From assembly GCA_963976055.1 (NCBI GenBank), contig CAXBJB010000014.1:1-64000 (forward strand): 64,000 bases of DNA, written 5' to 3'. Within the stretch, counting starts at the first letter, position 1; each line of letters opens with the position of its first letter. Shown piece after piece: positions 57,852 to 64,000 of this stretch. A model generated the notes under the pieces. The model did no database searches. It was not told the origin of the DNA and was given only the letters and a program-made list of their open reading frames with translations. A program made the position numbers and the translations under genes. Source of the stretch: UBA1479 sp963976055. GTDB lineage: Bacteria > Pseudomonadota > Alphaproteobacteria > Rhodospirillales > Casp-alpha2.

Positions 57852-60389
57852 ATGGGCATCGCCCTTGCCTGGCGGCTGGCCTGGCGCGACCTCAAGGGCG
57901 GGCCCGGCGGGGTGTTGCGCGGGCTCGGCATTTTCCTGGCCTGTCTGGTGTTGGGCGTGACGGCGATCGCCGCCGTGAATTCCCTGTCCCGATCCTTCGT
58001 CGCCGGCCTCGACCGGGACGGCACGAAACTGCTGGGCGGCGATGTCGATCTGCGCCTGACCCACCGCGCGGCCGACGCGGCGCAGCTTGCCTATCTCGAC
58101 GCCCATGCCCGGGCACGCTCCGACACGGTGGAAATGCGCACCATGGCGCGGCCGCTCGACCCCCAGGCCCGGCGCTCCCTCGCTGAGTTGAAGGCGGTGG
58201 ACAATGCCTATCCCCTGGCGGGAAAATTAGTCACGGACCCGGCCCTGCCGCTCGGCGAGATTCTGGCAAACCGGGGCGGCGCCTGGGGCGCGGCGGTGGA
58301 CGGCAACCTGTTGACCCGCCTGGACGCCAAGGTCGGCGACCGGGTGCGCGTGGGCGAGGCGGAATTCCAGATCCGCGCCGTCATCAGGAAAGAACCCGAC
58401 CGCGTCGCCAGCGTGTTTTCCTTCGGCCCCCGCTTCATGGTTTCCCTGGACGCCCTGCCGGCCACGGGCCTGGTGCAGCCGGGCAGCCAGATCCGCTATC
58501 ACCACCGGGTGATGCTGCCCCAAGGGGTGGCCGTCCCCACCTTCATCGAGGCCCTGAAACAACAATTCCCCGACGCCGGCTGGCGCATTCGCGCGGCGGA
58601 CGAGGCCGCCCCCGGGGTGCGCCGCTTCGTCGAGCGCCTGACCCTGTTCATGGGCTTCGTCGGGCTGACGGTCCTTTTGGTCGGCGGCATCGGCATCACC
58701 AATGCCGTCGCCGGGTACCTGGATCAGCGGGCGACGACCATCGCGACCCTGAAATGCCTGGGGGCGCCCGGGCGGCTGATCTTCACGATTTACCTGATCC
58801 AGGTGCTGATCCTGGCGGCGGGGGGCGTGGCGCTGGGGCTTGTCCTGGGCGCTGTCTTGCCCTGGCTGGGTGTGACCGCCTTCGGCGGGCTGCTGCCCGT
58901 GGCGCCCGAGCCCGGCATCTATCCCGCTGCATTGGCCACGGCGGCGGCCTTCGGCATGCTGTCCGCCGTCACCTTCGCGCTGTGGCCGCTGGCCCGCGCA
59001 CGGGAGGTTCGGGCCGGCGACCTGTTCCGCGACCGGGTGGCCCCGGCGAACCGCCGGCCCCGGCTTGCCTATCTTGTCCTGATGGGCCTGGGCGTCACCG
59101 CCTTGGCGGCGCTGACCGTCGCCACGGCGGCGGACCGCTGGTTCGCCTATTGGTTCGTCGGCGGCGCCATCCTGTTTCTGGCCGTGCTGCGCGCCGCCGC
59201 CTGGGCCGTCGGCCGCGCCGCGCGGGCCTGCAAACGCCCGCCGGGGGCGCGGTTGCGCCTGGTCGTCGCCAACCTGGGGCGGCCCGACAGCATGGTGCCC
59301 AGCGTGGTGACCTCCCTTGGCCTCGGCCTGGCCGTGCTGGTCGCCGTCGCCCTGATCGACGCCAACATGACCCGCCAGGTCAGCGAACGCCTGCCGGAAG
59401 AGGCCCCGGCCTTCTTCTTTTTGGATATTCAACCGGACCAGGTCGCCGACTTCGACGCCGCCGTGATGGGCGTGAAGGGGGCAGCCCATCTGCAGCGCGT
59501 GCCTTCCTTGCGCGGGCGCATCACCCATATCAACGGCACGCCCGTGGATCAGGCCGAGATCGCGCCGGACAGCCAATGGGCGATCCGGGGCGACCGCGCC
59601 CTGACCTATGCGGCCAAGCGGCCCGATGCCAGCGAGATCACCGCAGGGACCTGGTGGCCCGAGGATTACGCTGGCCCGCCGCTGATTTCCCTCGACGCCA
59701 ATCTGGCGAAGGGCTTCGGCATCGGCTTGGGCGACAGCCTGAGCCTCAACATCCTGGGCCGTCCGGTCACCGCCACCGTCGCCAGCCTGCGCCGGATCGA
59801 CTGGCGGTCGCTGCGCTTCGACTTCGCCATCATTTTCGCACCCGGCACCCTGGAAGGGGCGCCGCACAGCCATATCGCCGCCGTCGAGGCCCCGCCATCC
59901 GCCGAAGACGCCATCGAGCGCACGGTCGCCGACCGTTTCCTGAACGTGTCCGCCATCCGCGTGCGCGAGGCCCTGGAAGCCGCCGCGCGCATCATGGAAG
60001 GCGTCAGTTGGGCCGTGCGCGGCGTGGCAGCCATCACCATCGCGGCGGGGGCCCTGGTCCTGGCCGGCACCATCGCCGCCGGCCACCGGCGCCGGGTCTA
60101 CGACGCCGTGGTGTTCAAGGTGCTGGGCGCCGGGCGCGGCCGGGTGCTCGGCGGCTATGTGCTGGAATACGGCGCCCTCGGCCTGCTGACGGCGGTCATC
60201 GGGGCGGCCGTGGGCACGGCGGCGGCCTGGGGCATCGTCGTGCACCTGATGAAAAGCGACTGGGCCTTCGATGCGCCCGCCGCCGCCGTCACGGCGGCGT
60301 TCTGCCTCGCCGTGACGCTGGTCATGGGGCTGTTCGGGACCTGGCGGGCCATGGGCCAGAAGGCGATGCCCCACCTGCGCAACCAGTGA
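57852..60389 (+). CDS. ybbP: ABC transporter permease with two FtsX domains, YbbP-like
   Basis: An 845-residue membrane protein in the duplicated MacB/FtsX format: N-terminal helix, a large periplasmic domain (about 45-230), three helices of a first FtsX domain (about 255-385), further helices, a second periplasmic domain (about 500-690) and a second FtsX domain (about 715-835). It pairs with YbbA. Homologues are linked to lipid, lipoprotein or toxin export, but no substrate is firmly known; the neighbouring esterase TesA suggests acyl compounds. The ATG at 57852 follows the ybbA stop by five nt; a TTG at 57843 is in frame. Confidence 0.87.
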   Translation: MGIALAWRLAWRDLKGGPGGVLRGLGIFLACLVLGVTAIAAVNSLSRSFVAGLDRDGTKLLGGDVDLRLTHRAADAAQLAYLDAHARARSDTVEMRTMARPLDPQARRSLAELKAVDNAYPLAGKLVTDPALPLGEILANRGGAWGAAVDGNLLTRLDAKVGDRVRVGEAEFQIRAVIRKEPDRVASVFSFGPRFMVSLDALPATGLVQPGSQIRYHHRVMLPQGVAVPTFIEALKQQFPDAGWRIRAADEAAPGVRRFVERLTLFMGFVGLTVLLVGGIGITNAVAGYLDQRATTIATLKCLGAPGRLIFTIYLIQVLILAAGGVALGLVLGAVLPWLGVTAFGGLLPVAPEPGIYPAALATAAAFGMLSAVTFALWPLARAREVRAGDLFRDRVAPANRRPRLAYLVLMGLGVTALAALTVATAADRWFAYWFVGGAILFLAVLRAAAWAVGRAARACKRPPGARLRLVVANLGRPDSMVPSVVTSLGLGLAVLVAVALIDANMTRQVSERLPEEAPAFFFLDIQPDQVADFDAAVMGVKGAAHLQRVPSLRGRITHINGTPVDQAEIAPDSQWAIRGDRALTYAAKRPDASEITAGTWWPEDYAGPPLISLDANLAKGFGIGLGDSLSLNILGRPVTATVASLRRIDWRSLRFDFAIIFAPGTLEGAPHSHIAAVEAPPSAEDAIERTVADRFLNVSAIRVREALEAAARIMEGVSWAVRGVAAITIAAGALVLAGTIAAGHRRRVYDAVVFKVLGAGRGRVLGGYVLEYGALGLLTAVIGAAVGTAAAWGIVVHLMKSDWAFDAPAAAVTAAFCLAVTLVMGLFGTWRAMGQKAMPHLRNQ

Positions 60390-60445
60390 CGGGATTGTCG
60401 GCGCCGAAATCGTACGTAAAACCTGCGTGACGCCCCCGGTAACAG

Positions 60446-60475
60446 TTGAATTTCCGGTATTCGCTGCCATATTAG
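60446..60475 (+). promoter_or_regulatory. Possible promoter of the Bax-inhibitor-1 family gene
   Basis: TTGAAT followed by CATATT after 16 nt, or TATTAG after 18 nt, in the 176-nt spacer behind ybbP. The leader would be about 85 nt. The spacing of the -10 is ambiguous. Confidence 0.33.
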
Positions 60476-60565
60476 GAACAGGGAAATTCACAGGTTTCAC
60501 CGGGCAGGGCCGCCAATGTCACAAGGACGGCCACCCGACTAGGGAAGTGTAAAAGGAGAACATCA

Positions 60566-61300
60566 ATGGCTATGGGTCAGAACGATAGGTTCCGGCTGCA
60601 GACCGGGCGCATGGACCATGCGCAGGCCGCTGCCGCCGGGATCGACGTCGGCCTGCGCAGCTACATGCTGCGCGTCTACAACTACATGTGCATCGGCTTG
60701 GCGCTCACAGGTGCGGTGGCCTTCGCCGCCTCGACCTCGGCCGAACTGATGAACGCCATTCACGGCACGGCGCTGCGCTGGGTCGTCATGCTGGCGCCCC
60801 TCGGCTTCGTGTTCTTTCTGTCGGCGCGCATTCACAGCATGAAGGCCGCGACGGCGCAGACCCTGTTCTGGGTCTATGCCGGCCTGATGGGCCTGTCGCT
60901 CAGCTACATCTTCCTCGCCTTCACCGGCGAAAGCATCGTCCGGGTGTTCTTCATCACCTCGGCCGCCTTCGCGGGCCTGTCGCTCTACGGCTATACGACC
61001 AAGAAGGACCTGTCCGGTTTCGGCACCTTCCTGGTCATGGGCCTGATCGGCATCCTGATCGCCTCGGTGGTCAACATCTTCCTGGAATCGTCCGCGCTTC
61101 ACTTCGTGATCTCAATCCTGGGCGTGCTGATCTTCGCCGGCCTGACCGCTTACGATACGCAGCGGATCAAGGCGATCTACGCCGAAGGCGACCATTCGGA
61201 AACCCACGAAAAGAAGGCCATCATGGGCGCTTTGACGCTCTACCTGGACTTCATCAACATGTTCATCTTCATGTTGCAGTTTTTCGGCAACCGCGAGTAG
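60566..61300 (+). CDS. Bax inhibitor-1 (BI-1/YccA) family membrane protein
   Basis: A 244-residue protein with seven predicted transmembrane helices and the BI-1 landmarks: LRSYMLRVYNYMCIGLALTGAVAF in the first helix, LSLSYIFLAFTGESIVRVFFITSAAFAGLSLYGY in the middle and LTAYDTQRIK with paired acidic residues near the C-terminus. Bacterial members conduct calcium or modulate the FtsH protease. The ATG at 60566 has an AAAAGGAG ribosome-binding site. It is monocistronic and followed by a strong terminator. Confidence 0.9.
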   Translation: MAMGQNDRFRLQTGRMDHAQAAAAGIDVGLRSYMLRVYNYMCIGLALTGAVAFAASTSAELMNAIHGTALRWVVMLAPLGFVFFLSARIHSMKAATAQTLFWVYAGLMGLSLSYIFLAFTGESIVRVFFITSAAFAGLSLYGYTTKKDLSGFGTFLVMGLIGILIASVVNIFLESSALHFVISILGVLIFAGLTAYDTQRIKAIYAEGDHSETHEKKAIMGALTLYLDFINMFIFMLQFFGNRE

Positions 61301-61331
61301 CCGACCCCCTTCCTCCCCTGGGGAAACAAGA

Positions 61332-61366
61332 AAACCGCCCGGCGGCGAAAGCCCCGGGCGGTTTTT
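61332..61366 (+). terminator. Rho-independent terminator after the BI-1 family gene
   Basis: AAACCGCCCGG and CCGGGCGGTTT form an 11-bp stem with an 11-nt loop, followed by TTC. The run of A before the stem means it can also stop transcription from the other strand. Confidence 0.85.
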
Positions 61367-61418
61367 CATGTCTAGCCCGCCGTGTTCCGCCAAGGCCGAA
61401 GGATTGTTGATCCTAAAA

Positions 61419-61490
61419 TCCTCTCTCTGCCTCACCGTCTCTGTGGTTCAAAAACCACTGAGACACAGAGACGGTGAGAAGGAAGGATAA
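61419..61490. repeat. Dispersed palindromic repeat, copy 3 (hairpin)
   Basis: The left arm CTCACCGTCTCTGTGGTT (61431-61448) pairs with AACCAC (61453-61458) plus AGAGACGGTGAG (61467-61478); an 8-nt insertion TGAGACAC interrupts the right arm. The tail AAGGAAGGATAAGAA matches copy 2. It lies between the convergent BI-1 and glyoxylate-reductase-like genes. Confidence 0.8.
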
Positions 61491-61524
61491 GAAATCGGTT
61501 TCAGCACACCATAAACGAAGGGTA

Positions 61525-62502
61525 TTAGGCCAACCGATCGGCCGGCGCGTCCCCCCGAAAAAAGGCGTCCAGGTTGTCCAGCGCGCGGAAACCCATGGCG
61601 TTGCGGGTCTCCACCGTGGCACTGCCGATATGCGGCAGGATGAACGCGTTCTTGGTGGTGAAGTAGCGCTTGTCGACGTCAGGTTCGCCCGCGAACACGT
61701 CGAGCCCGGCGGCGGCGATGCGCCCGGATTCCAGGGCCGGAATCAGGGCGTCGTCGTCGATGATGTCGCCGCGCGCCGTATTCACGATAATCGCCCCCTC
61801 GGGCATCAGGGCGATGCCGTCGGTGTCGATCAGATGGCGCGTTTCGGGTGTCGATTCGCAATGGATCGACAGGAACTGCGCGACCTTCAGCAGCGACTGC
61901 GGCGTGTCATGATAGACCGCCCCCTGCTCCAGATCGGGCGCCAAGCGCGAGCGGTTGTGATAGTGGATCGTCATCCCCATGGCCCGGGCCCGGGCCGCCG
62001 TCGCGCGCCCGATGCGGCCCATGCCGAGAATCCCCAGCACCTTGCCCTGGGCGCCGGTGCCGAGGAACTGGGTCGGCCGCCAGCCGCCGATCTTCAGCCA
62101 CTGGTCGCCCGACAGCACCTCGAAGGCTTCGCGCGCCCGGCGCGAGGCCGCCAGCAGCAGCAGGATGGTGATGTCGGCGACGGCCTCGGTCAGCACGTCC
62201 GGTGTGTTGGTGACGACCAGCCCCCGCGCCTTGGCGGCCTCAATGTCGATATGCTCGTAGCCGACGGAAAAGGTCGCCAGCATGCGCACGCCCGCCGGCA
62301 GGCCCTGGATGACCTCGGCCGGATACTTGGTGCGGGCGGATGTCAGGATCGCATCGACGTCGCCCGCGCGGGCGATCACGTCCGCCCCCGACCAGTTGGC
62401 GTCTTCCGTATTGACGATGCAGTCATAATCGCGGGCGGCGCGGGCCATGACGTCCTCGGGAAAGATGCGGGCGACCAGCAGGCGCGGCTTGTTGTTGGCC
62501 AT
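61525..62502 (-). CDS. D-2-hydroxyacid dehydrogenase, glyoxylate/hydroxypyruvate reductase-like
   Basis: A 325-residue NAD(P)-dependent dehydrogenase with the Rossmann motif LGILGMGRIGRATAARARAMGM and the catalytic Arg (VNTARGDIIDD), Glu (LDVFAGEP) and His (LPHIGSATVETR). HNRSRLAP after the nucleotide-binding strand suggests NADPH use. It fits GyaR/GhrB-like enzymes reducing glyoxylate or hydroxypyruvate. The start at 62502 has a GGGGAGA ribosome-binding site. It lies 41 nt downstream of the SDR gene and is probably co-transcribed with it. Confidence 0.88.
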   Translation of the reverse strand: MANNKPRLLVARIFPEDVMARAARDYDCIVNTEDANWSGADVIARAGDVDAILTSARTKYPAEVIQGLPAGVRMLATFSVGYEHIDIEAAKARGLVVTNTPDVLTEAVADITILLLLAASRRAREAFEVLSGDQWLKIGGWRPTQFLGTGAQGKVLGILGMGRIGRATAARARAMGMTIHYHNRSRLAPDLEQGAVYHDTPQSLLKVAQFLSIHCESTPETRHLIDTDGIALMPEGAIIVNTARGDIIDDDALIPALESGRIAAAGLDVFAGEPDVDKRYFTTKNAFILPHIGSATVETRNAMGFRALDNLDAFFRGDAPADRLA

Positions 62503-62543
62503 GAGTGGAATCTCCCCTGTTTCGAATGATCGGCGGCGGAAGC

Positions 62544-63284
62544 CTAAATGCAGCGCCCGCCGTCGACCTCCAGGCACACGCCGGTCAGGAACTCGGCCTC
62601 GTCCGAGGCCAGGAACAGGGCCGCGTTGGCCACGTCCCGGGGCGTCGACATGCGGCCGAGCGGAATGGTGGTGTTGAATTGCTGGCGCAGTTCCGGCGAA
62701 TCGCCGCCCATGAAGTCGGCAGTCAACCCCGTCGCACCCAGCACGGGGTTGATCGCGCAGACACGGATCTTGTCCGCCGCCAGTTCCCCCGCCATGGACT
62801 TGGTCAGAGTGATGACCGCCCCCTTGGAGCCGTTGTACCAGGTCAGGCCCGGGCGTGGGCGCACGCCGGCGGTCGAGGCCGTGTTGAGGATCACGCCGCC
62901 GCCCTGGGCCCGCATCTGCGGCACGGCATGGACGGCCGCCAGATAGATGCTCTTTACGTTGACGGCGTAAATGCGGTCGAACTCGGCCTCGCTGACGCTC
63001 AGCATGGGCCCCCGTTTCTGGGCGATACCGGCGTTGTTGACTAGAATGTCGAGGCGGCCGTGCCAGCCGACGGTGGCCTCGACCATGGCCTTGACCTGGG
63101 CACTGTCAGACACGTCGCATTGGAACGAACGGGCCTGGATGTCCTTGGCCACCCGCTCGGCCGCCGCGCCGTCGATATCGGCGACGACGACCCGCGCCCC
63201 TTCCTCGGCGAAGCGGTGCACGATGCCTTCGCCAAAGCCCGATCCGGCGCCGGTCACCAGCGCCACCTTATCCTTTAGTCGCAT
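62544..63284 (-). CDS. SDR-family oxidoreductase
   Basis: A 246-residue classical short-chain dehydrogenase. The cofactor motif is TGAGSGFGEGI, with Asp after the second strand (VVADIDG) indicating NAD. NNAG and the catalytic Ser (NTASTAG), Tyr and Lys (YNGSKGAV) are present. Relatives are glucose 1-dehydrogenase- and 3-oxoacyl-ACP reductase-like enzymes; the substrate is unknown. The start at 63284 follows a CAGGACAAG ribosome-binding site. It heads a probable two-gene operon with the hydroxyacid dehydrogenase. The 204 nt upstream contain no feature that I recognise. Confidence 0.87.
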   Translation of the reverse strand: MRLKDKVALVTGAGSGFGEGIVHRFAEEGARVVVADIDGAAAERVAKDIQARSFQCDVSDSAQVKAMVEATVGWHGRLDILVNNAGIAQKRGPMLSVSEAEFDRIYAVNVKSIYLAAVHAVPQMRAQGGGVILNTASTAGVRPRPGLTWYNGSKGAVITLTKSMAGELAADKIRVCAINPVLGATGLTADFMGGDSPELRQQFNTTIPLGRMSTPRDVANAALFLASDEAEFLTGVCLEVDGGRCI

Positions 63285-63488
63285 GATCTTGTCCTGAATG
63301 TCGTTGGTCCGCCGCTGCTGGGCGGCAGGGCGGCGCGTCTCGTCCTTGGCTGGCATGAGGCCATAACGGCCGAACCGCCTCAAGAAAAAATGGCCCGCCA
63401 GGCACGGATTCAGGCCGGAAGGACGGCGGTTTTCGTTCCGCAAGCGCACCGGTTGCGCCCCTGGCCCCCTCGGGGGCCGGGGCCGTGG

Positions 63489-64000
63489 TCAGGCCGCGCC
63501 GCGCTTGAGAATATCCATGGCGCTGTTGAGTTGGCTCATGCGGCGGTGGTCGCCGTGGGGGCTGTCCGGATGGTGGATGGTCGCCAGCATGCGGAACCGC
63601 GCGCGCAACGTCTCGCCGTCGGGGATACGGCCCGGCGGAAAGCCGAGGACGTAAAGCGCATCCTCGCGCGAACGCACGCCGTCGTTCAAGGGATCGAAGG
63701 AAAGCACCGAAACGATGGTGCGCAGGCGGACCAGCTCCTCGGGGTCGACGACCTCCCGCCCGGTCGCTTCCGGCGGCTGTTGCGGGGCCTCCTCGGAATG
63801 CAGAAGCACCTGGGTTTCCCCATGATCCAGGGCCAGGGCGATGGCCAGGGCGCGGCGCATGAATTCGACCTCGAAGCCGGGCGCCATGCGCACCTGGAGG
63901 CGTGGCTTGCGCCGCCACGGCCGGCCCTTGGCCGTGCCGGATTTGAGAATGACCGTTTCGCGGTCGTCCTGACCCGGCTCGCCCGGATCGGGGAAATCCC
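63489..64000 (-). CDS. J-domain protein, 5' end cut by the window edge
   Basis: At least 170 residues; the frame stays open to the window end, so the N-terminus is missing. The last 60 residues form a J domain with the HPD motif (LATIHHPDSPHGDHRRMSQLNSAMDIL), which stimulates DnaK-type ATPases. The upstream part has a basic stretch (KGRPWRRKPRL) and an AIALALDHGE segment without a known domain. A C-terminal J domain on an otherwise unassigned protein is typical of DnaJ-like co-chaperones with specialised clients. A GTG at 63893 is unlikely to be the start because coding continues above it. Confidence 0.72.
   Translation of the reverse strand, partial: DFPDPGEPGQDDRETVILKSGTAKGRPWRRKPRLQVRMAPGFEVEFMRRALAIALALDHGETQVLLHSEEAPQQPPEATGREVVDPEELVRLRTIVSVLSFDPLNDGVRSREDALYVLGFPPGRIPDGETLRARFRMLATIHHPDSPHGDHRRMSQLNSAMDILKRGAA

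Overview
The window is GC-rich, densely coded DNA from an alphaproteobacterium, most likely a member of the Rhodospirillales or a close relative. This rests on gene content and gene order (pheST-rplT-rpmI, an IalB-family protein, DUF1127, GcvA-type LysR regulators, a tesA/ybbA divergent pair, a bufferin operon) and on alphaproteobacterial-style palindromic repeats. The species cannot be fixed from sequence alone. Coding density is very high: genes overlap by ATGA or meet tail to tail with no gap, and no stretch over 300 bases lacks a gene. I see no tRNA, rRNA, CRISPR array, insertion sequence or prophage, so this looks like chromosomal backbone with a few accessory modules.

Layout. 0-2 kb: a bufferin-type metallophore operon (BufA peptide, MNIO enzyme BufB, partner BufC). 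2-4 kb: DUF6505 protein and an HtrA-like protease. 4-10.3 kb: a hydroxyacid/glyoxylate module with a class III CoA-transferase, an alanine/serine-glyoxylate-type aminotransferase, a divergent FAD/Fe-S D-2-hydroxyacid dehydrogenase and a GntR/FCD regulator. 10-17 kb: membrane class III nucleotide cyclase, HAD phosphatase and the translation operon rpmI-rplT-pheS-pheT. 17-20 kb: a PAS histidine kinase behind an unknown membrane-anchored protein. 20-26 kb: cbiB, acetoacetyl-CoA synthetase, enoyl-CoA hydratase, a VOC protein and two GcvA-type LysR regulators. 26.5-32.4 kb: DUF1127, EamA and MFS transporters, a second histidine kinase, a quinone oxidoreductase and a SpoU methyltransferase. 32-36 kb: glutathione transferase, nitronate monooxygenase and HxlR regulator, then asparaginase. 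35.8-41 kb: IalB protein, a BrnT toxin with an HTH antitoxin, and an operon of rlmN, DUF427, a GT39-type glycosyltransferase and a PAP2 phosphatase. 41-44 kb: an AMIN-like/proline-rich/beta-barrel protein and argG. 44-47 kb: two tandem TauD dioxygenases with an ABM monooxygenase between them and a divergent LysR. 47-51.3 kb: a DUF4143 ATPase, a uracil-DNA glycosylase and an ECF sigma - Tat ferritin-like lipoprotein - cytochrome c operon. 51.5-64 kb: Bax-like glucosaminidase, CobB sirtuin, low-molecular-weight phosphatase, HAD, ThpR, FIST protein, TesA/YbbA/YbbP, Bax-inhibitor-1 protein, glyoxylate-reductase-like enzyme, SDR and a truncated J-domain gene.

Most notable signals: (i) three consecutive transcription units (IalB, BrnT, RlmN) whose sigma70-like -10 boxes lie only 6-7 nt before the ATG, predicting leaderless mRNAs, the middle one with a perfect 16-nt operator-like palindrome across its -10; (ii) an ECF-type promoter (GGAACC-N16-CGTC) directly upstream of the ECF sigma gene; (iii) a dispersed imperfect palindromic repeat present three times at gene 3' ends; (iv) a probable CTG start codon for the phosphotyrosine phosphatase; (v) the bufferin operon; (vi) the TauD-ABM-TauD cassette with a LysR-type box beside its promoter; (vii) an unusual AMIN-like/beta-barrel fusion.
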